Source: Beaufortia kweichowensis (Eukaryota > Chordata > Actinopteri > Cypriniformes > Gastromyzontidae). Taken from it: a DNA stretch of 64,000 bases. The notes beneath the pieces were generated by a model. The model ran no database searches and was not told where the DNA came from. It worked only from the letters and a program-made list of their open reading frames with translations. This document shows, one piece after another, positions 1 through 11,700 of the stretch. Each line of letters begins with the position of its first letter. Position 1 is the stretch's first letter. The position numbers were made by a program, and so were the translations under genes. The stretch is taken from assembly GCA_019155185.1 (NCBI GenBank), contig CM032807.1, positions 15,412,200 through 15,476,199 on the forward strand, read 5' to 3'.

Positions 1-802
1 ATTTTGTAATATATTTCCACTGTCGTTTAAATGACAAGACAATTGGGGAAGTCGTGACTTCCCTAAAACTAACAGTTTGTGTATTTGTATGCATGGTGTA
101 ATTAGTATGTTTTAATCTATTTACTTTTTATTTCTTCCTCTTCTCAGCATAAAGTGATTGTTTTAATGTTCAACAATTAAACATTAAATGTCTTAAAGTA
201 ATTGTTTTAAAATTCATATCAATATCACACAAATGCAGAAATCTTGTTTTAGTAAGAATACACGCAAGAATCTTATCATAAAACCTGTCCATGTCCTCAA
301 CAGGCTCAAATATATCTGGCCAACCTTTAACCAAAGAATTGCAAAAACCTTATTTTAGCCTCATGTACAAATATTTGGGGAAATTCCATAACACAGTCTC
401 TGTTTGCTGGGTGATTCCCATTTTATTCCAAAAGTGAAAGTGTTTAAGTAAAAGCGTAAACACATTTGAGTGGTTTATGACCAAACTTATTTTTGGGTCG
501 GTGAGTCACATTTTTTGCAAAAATGTGAATATTATTATGGACTTCAACAGAAAAGCAGCATTACAAGAAAAGACAAATGAACTGGGAGAGAGTTATTTGA
601 TGGAAAGAAAAAGATTTGACATCACTTTTATTCACACTTATGCATATCTCTTGCAATCTAAATGCTAAAATCAGGTCATTTCACATTCAACAGGTGAGAT
701 TTCAGCATGTTTCATGTTTATGCGTTAAGGCTAATAATGTGGAATTTAAACCTATAATAAACATGGGAATGGCTGTGTGTCAGCAAAATTCTCCATTCTT
801 AC
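1..802. other. Intron of the arhgap20-like gene; no exon recognised
   Basis: The next PH-domain exon was looked for on the minus strand and not found. Around 290-345 the minus strand reads LVKGWPDIFEPVEDMD, vaguely like a domain common in fish transposon-derived proteins, but it is too short and isolated to call. Confidence 0.3.
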
Positions 803-3783
803 TTGAGCTTGGCAATGACCAGGACGTCAGTTAGAAGGAAAAGATGTCTTTCTCTAGTCTTCAGTCCTTCAGTCAGCTGAACACAGGCGTCCAGAATCAG
901 CTCTGAGTTCTCAGTGGTCAATCCCAGTACAAAGGGACACTGATGCAGAGCCACCAGACACTGAGTTTCTTCCCTGAAGATGGAAAGAATTTCTCAATAT
1001 AAACAAAGCATACTAATAAAATCCAGCATCACGTTCTGGTTTGAATCTTTCCTCCAGGACATTTTGGTCATTTCTGTACTACTAGCATCACCAAACAGAA
1101 CTGCAAGAGTTATTTGAACAGTTTTTCAATTGGAGAAACAGACAGGACTGTCCCGAACTTGTGTCATTGGTCGAGCTAATCCAGTTTTTCCAAATGTCAA
1201 AGCAATATTTCAAGAAAGCTACACAGTTTTTACACCTTCTGTTTTTGTAGGTGTCCATCAACATTAAGACAGGATAGAGTATACAAGAGTATATTTCCTT
1301 TTTTTTAATTCATAAAAAATAAAAAAAACAGTTGGTTTAATGTATTGATAATAAATACATATCTGACTTTTATTCTGTCAGTTGTGTGAGCAATGTTTTC
1401 CCTGACCATTTATTTTACACATTTTTTATTTTAAAATACTCAAATCATGAATCATTAACACCATAAGCACATTTGCATCACAGTTTTGAAGAACATGCTC
1501 ATGTAAAGTGATTAATTATAAATACTTATACAGATTAAGAAGACAAACACATACCTTATCGGACTCCAAGACATTCCCAAAGCCTTCCCCAGCAGCAGGT
1601 TTGGTGCAGAACGTCTCCTCTGAGCGAGACCACGCAGATGCTGTAGAAAACATTACATCTGTTCAGTCCTGATTCAGTTTATTTTAAGTTAATCGATTCA
1701 TATTTATAATGGATTCGCTCAGAAAAGAAACCTGAGAAACAAGAATAGATATGTAACTGTACGATTAACAAAGTGCTTTTGTTGTTTTCAGCATATTTGG
1801 TGTATATAAAACTTGTTTAGAAAATGAGGATATTTAGAAAATGGAAAGAATCTGTAAACCTTTAACACAGTTGGGAGAGCTACTCTCAAACTTTGTCAAA
1901 TCAGGTCAACAAAATCTTTCCAGTTTTAGTGTCACACAATAATGATAATGAAATAATCATAATATGAGGCATAACCTGTCAAAGCTCTCAAAACCCCATT
2001 AGTTTTACAAGTCAAGATTGAACAGGATTATGTCATTTAAGACACAGTTTCCATAGTAACCATGACCAATGGAGATGCTAGGAATGCTGACCTTAAAAAA
2101 ATGTGCAGACTTCTCAAACCCTGAAACTGTTTCAGAGCAGTAGAGACACTTGAATACTCACAAAACAACTGGTTATAATACAAAACAGGTGGAAATCCAG
2201 GTGAAAATGCACAACAGTGAAAAGTAAGAGTCAACATGATTCAGAGCACACTGATGAAAGAGACAGGTCACTTATCTGTGATCTGTGTTGCTTTACTTGC
2301 TCATCTTTTAAGTCACATCTTACATAACAGCTTCATGTGTGCACATCCTGTTGGTTTAATGAATCAATGATATCTATTATTGTTTTTATCAATTTAACAC
2401 GTGAAGTGAAACTGAAGTTTTTCAACTTATTTTGGTATTTTAGTTTATGCAAGTCAGTCAATTCCTGGAGACACTACGTGAGACTATAATCTCCAAAACT
2501 CTTTGTCAAGATTAAGCTTTATTTCTTTCAACAATAAAATCATAGTCTTAATGTGGTTTTATTTTCATTAAATGGTGAAGGCAAATCATACTAAAACATA
2601 CGAATGAGATCATACAAATTTATACAAATGAACAACCTCATAAAATTCATACACATTCCCAAGGAGATTTTGTTGCCTGATCTCTATTGATTTCTGTTGT
2701 CACATTCAGACGGACATGTCATTGCATACATAACTACTTATGCATTCATATGTAAACCGTTATACATTGACCTTTAATGTAAAGGCATTTAATGTTCACA
2801 TCTCACACAGCTTTGAGAATCTTGACATCAGTCCCACTAGAGGCCAAAGCAATTCAAGCCCAGCATGCATCAGTTATTTACAGTATATTAATGCATGATG
2901 GCATAAAAACAGAGCCGTCCTGGATCCTTTTTCTGCACTGGTGCATTCTGGGGCAATTATGCGGCCAAACAATGATCACTTGTTCATGCAGCGGGTGAAA
3001 AACAAGTCTGTGTCATTTGAATAGCATGAAGCCAATTTATCAGTGTGTCTGATGCTGGCAACGGATTCTGTCTACAAAAAGAGAAATATGCACCTTATTC
3101 ATGGTAAAGTAACTCAATGCCTTTGGCTTTCTGAGAATCTGTGAGACCCAGCAGTATATGTTTAATTTATGGACGCGATGTCATCATGGCGAGTGAGACT
3201 TTGTGTCCTTTTTATATATAATTTTTTTATTTTATTTTAACTATTAGTAGAAAAAACTGTAAAATATTCTGCTATTGTCTACATTTTTAAAATGGAAAAC
3301 AATAAATTTAAAATTTGAAGTAATATTAAAAGTAATAAATATTTTTGTAAATGTTTATTTTTTTGTTGTATCACCCCAATACATCTGATGCCACGCTAAT
3401 AAGGACTTTATTCGTAAATAGCTCATGGAAATGTTTGTCATATTATTAATTAAAATGTCACTTCGTCCACATTTTAACATCAAAAATGTAATATAAATCA
3501 ACAAACTTTAAATAATGGTTAATAATATTTACTTTTTACTCTTTCAAAGTTCAATTTTCTACTAAAAAATGTCCTTTAGTAAACCTAAAACTTATAGAAA
3601 AAAATAACAAGAGATTTTTAGGTCATTTCTGTACCACTGGCATTTTCTAAAGAAGTCTTTAGATATTTTTCTTTTAGAAAAATATTAAAATAAAAAAATC
3701 AAGACCTTGTTTTTATCGTCAGCATTAGATCTACTCACAGGCTGTATGGAGGCAGTGGACCCATCATAACTTCCTCGTCTCAT
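803..3783 (-). CDS. arhgap20: Rho GTPase-activating protein 20-like, first three coding exons (partial)
   Basis: Three exons join in phase on the minus strand: 3783-3739 (start codon, 15 codons), 1640-1555 and 973-803; the gene continues past the left edge. The start exon ends at a GTGAGT donor. Exon 2 encodes LAQRRRSAPNLLLGKALG, closely like the LAERRRSAPSLILDKAL stretch near the N terminus of ARHGAP20. Exon 3 ends with RHLFLLTDVLVIAKLK, the opening beta strands of the ARHGAP20 PH domain. Known family members activate GTP hydrolysis by Rho-type GTPases and carry PH, Ras-association and RhoGAP domains; only the entry to the PH domain is visible here. Cysteine-rich residues between the exon 2 motif and the PH domain diverge from human. 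A paralogue of ARHGAP20 is possible, so the symbol is family-level. The gene is divergent from lpgat1, about 3 kb away. Confidence 0.72.
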
Positions 3784-3935
3784 CTTGAGATGCAGCACCC
3801 TCCACGAGTCTCACAGCGTTTCTCCTGAAGATCCTTTTCCCAACAGGAGCTCTTGAGAGGAGTTTCCAGCACCCGTCCGCACTGCAGCTCAAAATGAACG
3901 CTGGCTTCTCTTGACTGGCACCTTCAACAGTGACT
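3784..3935 (-). promoter_or_regulatory. Probable 5' UTR of the arhgap20-like gene
   Basis: The stretch upstream of the minus-strand start codon is less AT-rich than its surroundings and continues the exon that holds the start. No upstream acceptor was fixed and no clear TATA box was seen, so the 5' limit is a guess. An open frame runs through it on the same strand but does not resemble a protein family. Confidence 0.35.
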
Positions 3936-5754
3936 AATGAGACTGAGAACAATAAAGAACAAGAGAGAACAAATAGGAGAGCGGGTCAGCGGTTCCGCTT
4001 GACCTGGACCAAACCTGCCCACTGTGTGTTTGACTAATGATGATCTGCTTTCACATTAACAACACTGAAGATCAGTAACGGAAAATCACAACACTCAAAA
4101 CCCCAGATGAACTTTAACCCTACACTATTCATAGGATAAATAATAAATAAAATATTTAATTGGAAAGAGTGTCATTTTAATTTGTTAATATAATTTCTCT
4201 TGTTTAATATGCAAAGACATCTATAAATAAGTTTACTTGTTATTTGGTTGTTTCCCCTAAAAACGCTGTGGCTAAAAATCACTTTGTTTGTTTGAGAATC
4301 TGAAACTAAAGTGAAATAGTACCAAAGGGCTTAACAGCTTAAAGGTGTAATGTTGTGAAACCACAAAGTTCTAAAGAAGAAACAGCAAGAAATTACTGAT
4401 GTCAAGCTGCAAAATATAAACCTGATGATCATTTTGAAAGCATTTTCAGTGCATCCCAACAGTGAACCAAGAAATGTATTTAGGAACATTTAAATCAGTT
4501 GTTCTGTGCGCGGACATACGGGTCACGTGATAATGAAAAGATGTAATATGTCTGTGATACTGACACTGACACACACTACATCACCTAAGCCTAACATTAC
4601 TGGGATAAAGGCAAATTATACCACAAAGTATAAATGAGATCATATAAATTCATCTCGTAAAATAAGTTTTCCTCTGAGATTGTGTTGGCATTCATCACTG
4701 CTGCATTCTTTCAAATCGAATTCAGATGTTTTGTGTTGAGGCAATTTCATTTACCTTAATATTATTTTGTCTATATTCTTTGTAGAACAAACAAACCTCC
4801 CCAAAAGTATGTAAATATTGTAGGTATTTCTATTAATATAGTAACATATTCAAATCATTAATTTAACTTTTTATTAAATTGCTTGAATTTACAAATCTGT
4901 CATAACCACTAACTGTAGGGGACATTTCTAAGACGATTTCTTGACATTATTTTCTCGGTCTAAACAGAGACCTCTCGTGGTAGAAAGCTGAATTGTGTCC
5001 ACCTAAAAATTTATTTATTCACCTCCATGTTATTTCTCATTTGTATGACTCCCAAGAGGAGGTAATTTGATAATTGTGAATGATGTTTTTGTTTTCCATA
5101 CACTGAAAGTAAACGCTGATTGAGACTGTACATCTTTTCATATGACTTTCTTATGTTCAAAGCCCATTTAATACTCTTGATGCAATGTAGCTTTCCACCA
5201 CCAGAGCTCTCTGTTTTAAAAAAAACCCTGTAGTGCCAAATAATATGACAGATTTGTGAACAATGTAAAGCAAACAAGTGCATCATCAATATATTCGAAA
5301 AATTAATAAAGAAAGTTATATATAACAACATGATGGTTAGTAAATAATGGGTGAATTCTACTGACACAAGTTTCGCTTGATGAAAGATTGTGATGTGTTT
5401 AATGATATTGTGTTTAAGAATAATATAACATTTTATTTAATTTCACAGTCTGGCATTAACATCTTTGACTTTTATAAATGGTACGCATTTATTTTATACT
5501 GTGACCTAAAGGAAGGCCTGTCGGGATCAGTAAATTTACAAATTTGTGTTACATTTTTACATTGATTACATGTGTATATGACATCCCCTGTTCATAATGT
5601 TTATGGTGTGTATACTATAGTTTATTTGTCTATGTTTGGTCCTGTAGGGTCACTGTCCTGCATAGATAGTTTCTGTTTTTGTCTATTGTCCTATTGTATT
5701 GTGTGCACTAATACTCACTTATCTTCTTGTACACTAATAAAATAAAGGTAGTTT

Positions 5755-5912
5755 CAAAGGTTCTTCACAGTGATGCCATAGAAAAAACATTTTGACCATT
5801 CCTAAAAGAACCATTTCTCCTACATTTTTATAATCTAAAGAGCCATTTTGCTCTACAAAGAACCATAAGAAAAATTCTCTGGATATTGAAGGTTCTTTAT
5901 GGAACCATATAG
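5755..5912. mobile_element. Fold-back MITE resembling the zebrafish Angel family
   Basis: The segment opens with AAAGGTTCTTCACAGTGATG and closes near 5888-5908 with GAAGGTTCTTTATGGAACCA. Inside it, GGTTCTT and its complement AAGAACC recur in both orientations, so the single strand can fold back. This pattern is typical of short non-autonomous elements abundant in cyprinids. The family name is from memory and not confirmed. Confidence 0.5.
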
Positions 5913-6102
5913 TCAGAAATGGGTAACCTTAATTTGTTTTGTTTTATTTATTTATATAGCAAAATTTAATACAACTCACATTGCCCGAAGTGCTTCACAA
6001 TCACAAGCTAGAAAACACAAGAAAGTAGCAATAAAATAAACATCCACATCACATAAACACACATAAAACATAAAGCCACTCCCCATTTGTAACTATCTAT
6101 CT

Positions 6103-6143
6103 GTGTGTCTGTCAGTCTGTCTGTCTGTCTGTCTGTCTGTCTG
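6103..6143. repeat. (CTGT)n microsatellite
   Basis: About eight to ten tetranucleotide repeats, with one imperfect unit near the start. Confidence 0.9.
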
Positions 6144-6929
6144 TAAGGTTACTATAAAACACAGAATGTGTAAAGAACAAGTACAGCATTCATGACAACC
6201 GTATATAGAGCTCATGTAGTTATGAATGCATCAAGTGTTCTTCACGCTGAAAGTTTCCAAAGACTCTTTCACAGAAGACAATTTATAATGCAGTCCGTCA
6301 GAAAAGAACACAATGCATAAAGCACTTATGAATGCAGCTTAGTACATATGAGGCTAATGTACAGAAAACAACACAATGCATGAAGCACTTAGGAATGCAG
6401 CATCAGCCTGATTAACAGAGGCAGATAATTGTTCTGAATCGCCCACTGGGGGTCATAGTTTACCAACTTTTCCGATTAGACACAGTGATAGAAGTACTTG
6501 TAGCCTACAGTATATAATAATGCCTTTCTAAAATGCGATTTAAAAGGTGCATTTAAAATGATTTATTTATGTACTTAAGTTTTATTGTATTATTTGTCTT
6601 TGAATTAAATAAATAAGCATTTTTAATGTATCTAATTTGTCTATTATTTAATTACATTTTTATGCGCGAGTTATTAAATTAAGAAATTGATTCGTCATTT
6701 TATTTGTGGTACTCTCATAGTACATTAAATGTAAATCAGTTTGTGTGTTCTCTGGGAATTAAACCGCAATTTTCTTCAGTTGAGCTACAGAAACACAGTG
6801 TATGTAGTTTATTGTACAGGGATTCTACTGTAAGCTTTACGTAATAGCCCATAATGCGTCTTTACGTGTGCATTTTAGTATCATCTACTACAGTATACAT
6901 CTCCATAGTTTAACTCCTGGGTTCTCCAG

Positions 6930-7347
6930 CGGTAGAACTGGTATTGGTACCGGTGTGCGTGCTCTTACTGAGTCTGCGCGTGCTCGCGGCCTGTAGGAGG
7001 TTCAGAATAACTGAGCCAAAGATCATCATCATCATCATCATCGTCCCGGAGGTGAGGCCCAGCGAGTCCATGTCCGACACGCCTCATTCGCAGCAGAAAA
7101 GATGCGATCATGAGTCTGATGTGAGGCGTGAGCCGTGCTCGATTCGGGGATTTGAGATCCAATCCAGAGGTTCGGCCGCGGCATGAACGCGTGCGACTGA
7201 AGCGTATGCATCCGACCAGGACGCGCATTCTCGGGACCGAGACTGATCTGAAGCTCACGGGTTCACCAACCATCTTTCGCTACATGTGACCGATCCGAAC
7301 CGTCCGGATCCGTCGGCGGCTTCACCAGCGGGCTGAGCATTAGCACG
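6930..7347 (+). promoter_or_regulatory. lpgat1: CpG-rich promoter and non-coding first exon of lpgat1
   Basis: This is one of the few CpG-dense stretches in the window and lies upstream of the lpgat1 coding exons. It ends in GCACG followed by a GTGAGA donor at 7348, and the first coding exon has its own acceptor at 8758, which implies a 5' UTR exon here. A short ATC repeat lies at about 7021-7042. The transcription start is not visible, so the left limit is approximate. Open frames on both strands across this segment are a by-product of GC content. Confidence 0.55.
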
Positions 7348-8773
7348 GTGAGAAAACACACAATTTGACGTCCGTGCTGATGTCATTTTAACCGTTTTAC
7401 TATAGCTGGATTCGTGTTGCGATCCGGTTCGGGTGTGTAACTGATCCGTCAAGGACTTTGGTCCAAATCTCATTAATTACCCGAAATCAGCCCGACTCCG
7501 GTCACTTAACGTGCAGGACTGATGACAAAAAAGCAGATTTAAATATTAAAATACACAATTCAATAAATCAATCGCTAAAATTAAATCGATAATAAATGAA
7601 TTAAAAGAATGATGAGATGAATGACGTGACCATTAAACGCAATTACTGACCGTCCAGTCCAGTCGTTAGCTTAGCATGCTATCAGATCAGCGCACTGAAA
7701 GAAACACATAAAGCTTTCATTAAACTACAAGGATTTTATTATAACATTTAATGTAATCTTAAATTCATTTTGCATGTGGTTATAAAATATATTGTCTTAA
7801 GGAGATTGGCAATGTTGGGAAATCAGTTGTTAAAACTGAATAATATGCTACTGATGCATGTAGCCTGTTAGCCGCGTTAGAGCTTCATTTAGCGCCCATT
7901 TAAAACAGTTTCCGTTTTACCGAGCACATTTTTCATCAGTTCCATTATAAAGGAGATTAATTAAAGTCATGCAAACAAAAATGACTGTGTTTGCGTGTGT
8001 TAAAACAAATCACGCGTTGTCTTTATTTAATGCGATTTAATGTAAGTTTCATGTTGTCAATGTATATTATTGTTTGTGGTGTTATTATTATTATTATGCA
8101 TACAGTAACAATCAAAAGTTTAGACACAATTGACAAAAAAGGTTCTCATGAACTTCTAAGAATGAATAAAAAGCCGCCAGAGGGGTAAAAAAGCATCCCA
8201 GTTTGAGACCTGAAGAAGCTGGATGATAAAATGTCAAAAGTAGGATTTTACACATTCATTATTTTGGTTGTTTTAGTCACAACATAATTCCAACAGTTAC
8301 AATTGAGTTATTTCATGATTTTGATGAGTTTACTACTATGTTAAGATGTGGAAAAGTCTAAACACCAGTGTGTAAATGTGCTGTATATCGTCTCGTCTAT
8401 GATGAAGAAATGCAGCATTAATACTAGAAATCTGGTGGTTTGTTAAGGTGAAGTGGCTCCTTCTCACATATGTACCAGGAAATACACTTTATTTTAACCA
8501 AAGTTTATCATTGTTTGTTTTTCATGACATCAAAGTCTAACTTAGATGTCAGTGTGGGCCGGCACATTTATTTATATTTGAGATTACCTTTTGTGTGTTT
8601 GTAAATCAGTGCACAGACGTAAGGTTAACATCTCCATCTCTTGAGTCTATTCAAGGTCCCGCAGGAGATCCTTAAAGGCCTTGTGGTCTTGATTTAAATG
8701 TTTGCCAGATTGCCGAAGTATTAAACTTTGTTTAATATGGTTTCTTTCTTTTCCGCAGCCAGGACAGTACAGA

Positions 8774-11700
8774 ATGGCTCCTCATCTGGACGCGGCCCGC
8801 AAACTGGCCTGGATTTTACTGAGGTCGCTGCTTCGTTTCACCTTCATGTTCATCAATAACTGTGTGGCCATCCCGTCCTACTGCCTCTATCTGTTAGTAC
8901 TGCAGCCTTTAAGACTTCTGGATGCCCAGACGTTTTGGTACATCGAGGGGGTCATGTTCAAATGGCTGCTGGCGATGGTGGCTTCATGGGGCTGGTGTGC
9001 AGGTTACACCGGTAAGACTGTATTTTTCTTTCTCTCGACGTATAAAGTGTTGAGGAATATATTGATGTTGTCAGGTGTATAGAGCATCTCTATTAACAGT
9101 GCCGCTGTCTTCATAAATGTCAATTTCATGCATCAGAGCGTGATGCACCTTTTATTTGTGGTTCCTCAGTTCCTCAGACTGATAAGCGCACATCTATTGA
9201 CCATATCTGAATCTTTAGCTCGCATACCGTAATGTTTCCTCTTTTGTATTGTCTTTGGGCAATTCTGTGTAAATGTCAACCGTACCATGAAAAAGTTTTT
9301 CTCAAAGGTTTTCATCATACTGATAGTGCTGATGTCAATATTTATTGGTTTAAATACTCTTGTGAGGTCTCTCTCAAGTTTTTAAAGCATTAGTTTATGT
9401 TTTCATATGTCTTTGCCATTTTCTTTTCTTTTGGAGATGAGTTTAAATGATTTTGGTTCCTTTTACAAAGTGTTTTTGCACATTATTATCAGTGAGAATG
9501 TCACGGGACATCTTTGTTTACCTCACATCTATCCTAATGAATCAGCATCATCATCATCATTCATCAGATATGGATTGCTTATGGAGCAACCTGTATTGCT
9601 TTGTTTAGTTTATAATCTGGGTTATATCTGTTATAAGGGTTTTTATGTCAGTGTTTTGGGTCGTCTTTGTAAAACTAGTTTGTATTGCTGGTTAGGTTGA
9701 TCTAGCTAAAGATGTTCACCAAGAGTAGCAAATGTGTTTGTTCCGGAAAGCTAATCAGCACTAAAGTTTACATAGACCAATATGTTAAAATGAATAAATG
9801 GAGGTGAACAAGCTTACTTAGATAAATTTATTTAACAAAGTTTAATTCAGCAGCACATGTTTTATACATTTTTGCATCATTCTTCTCTTAGTAAAAGTTA
9901 CATTGCATAAAAGTCAGGATTATCTATGAATACAGAATCTTTTGTTTATATTTGTCTGTCCTCACGGATGAGGTTTCCCTGTAGTTTTATGTTACACTAC
10001 GCTAAACGCTCACAAATTGAGATGAGCAGTGTTTGGAATGCAACATTGACGTTTTTTAATAATTAATGGTGCTTTTGTAATTGAATACCTGCTGAGCGGC
10101 GAGATGGTCACATGGACGTTATCTTCAGTTCAGAGGTTGGCTTTGAAAGTTAAGAAAAATGGCTAATGGCCATAAATCACATATAAATCGTCTTACTGGT
10201 CGGTCAAGGTCAAAGCAGTTTGTAGCTTCAGTTATTTCTCATCTGTCATAATTAACAACATATGAAAGAGAGTCATGGCACTGTGTGTTCTTTCACATTC
10301 GTGATTTAGATTAACACCTGCACATAGCAGCACAGATCAAGAGAGGATAAGATCAGCACGATATCACATCTGCAAAACAGTCGTGTGGTCGCCATATACT
10401 TCCCTCTTTTTTCAGCCGTTGTGTAGGGACGGTCATGCACAAATGATCATTCCTTGTGTGTTTATAGACTACAAAGTGATAACTAAAGAGATTGTCTGAC
10501 TTTCCCAACACGAAAGAATCATTGATGCTAAATCTTTTTTGGCGGAGTTGTTTTTATTACGAGCAATGGTTAGTAAATCGTTATCGACAGGCGTCTTTGT
10601 TAATACTTTAAACAGCAGATTTTGTGTATTGCTTTCCCAGCATTCTAAATACACTATATTTACTTTGATAATGCACATCGCTCCTGGTTGTATTATGAGT
10701 ACTTCATCCATACATATATATGTATTTCTAAGTCATTAACATAAATATATTGACTTGCTCTTCCGCTGTAATGCTGATGTATGTGAGCTTGAATGGAAAC
10801 CATATTTAACCCCACCCTTCCAATCACTTGGCATTTAAACACATTAAAGTATAACAGCACCAAATGCAGAGATTTATTACGGTCAATTAAATTTATACAA
10901 TGAATTTTTTTACACAGCCCTGTCCTTAATTTTACACTCGAGCTCAATGAAATACAATAGAATCCAGCGGTCTTGAGATGCAATTTTAGCCAGCGTTTTG
11001 GATGTGACATTTACAGTACAAACTTGAAATATATATTTTAGAAATAATACCCAACGAATGGGGAAGAGATGACTCTTCAAAGAACATAAAATAGTTTTTA
11101 TTATAATTTTCATGCGTTCATTTATGAGGAATATGGACTGTTATGGTTGGGACAATTCTGAAAACAGCACTTTATCTGACTATGAAAAGTCATGATTTAA
11201 TCATAAATAAATGCTTTAAAAACTTTGAGAGAGACTCACATTAGTATTCCACCAAATATTGACATCTGAACTATCAGTATGATGAAAACCTTGTTAGCAT
11301 TTGCATGGAATTGCCCAGAACCTGTGGTGGGCAAACATTGTATCGATGACACATTGGAAGGAATGAGTTTGAAAACGCAACAATTTTAAGATGGTTCCCA
11401 GCGTCTAACAGCTGAAGCCATCAGCACACTTATTACAGCATTGTCGTAAAACTCGATAAAAACTAGTCAACGCTGTCATACTTTTACACACAAAATATTT
11501 TTGCTGTAATGATTGGTGTGGACTTGCAGCTTTTCAATTGCTTTGCATACGGTTTTACCACATGGTCTCCATGACCAAGCTCCTGTATTACATGCAAAAC
11601 AAGAACAGAAATGCAGATTTGCATTAAAAAGATGTTACATTGATATGAGAGAATTACATGTGATAATTGCAATCCAGTCTCAATTTTTAGCAGTTTTGTT

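Larger units (their letters stand above)
3990..6900. other. Intergenic region between arhgap20-like and lpgat1
   Basis: AT-rich DNA between two divergent genes. It holds a MITE-like segment near 5755-5912, a CTGT microsatellite at about 6103-6143, and scattered repeat fragments (for example 5950-6005). No supported gene was seen. Confidence 0.5.

Noticed and set aside
290..345. Minus-strand GWPDIF-like peptide resembling a fish transposon-derived domain
   Set aside because: Only about 20 residues and no neighbouring homology, so a chance match cannot be excluded.
5011..5367. Minus-strand open frame of 118 codons
   Set aside because: AT-rich composition, no family resemblance, no splice context or promoter.
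6944..7473. Open frames on both strands in the CpG-rich block
   Set aside because: Arg-rich frames due to GC content; the block fits a promoter and 5' UTR exon of lpgat1.
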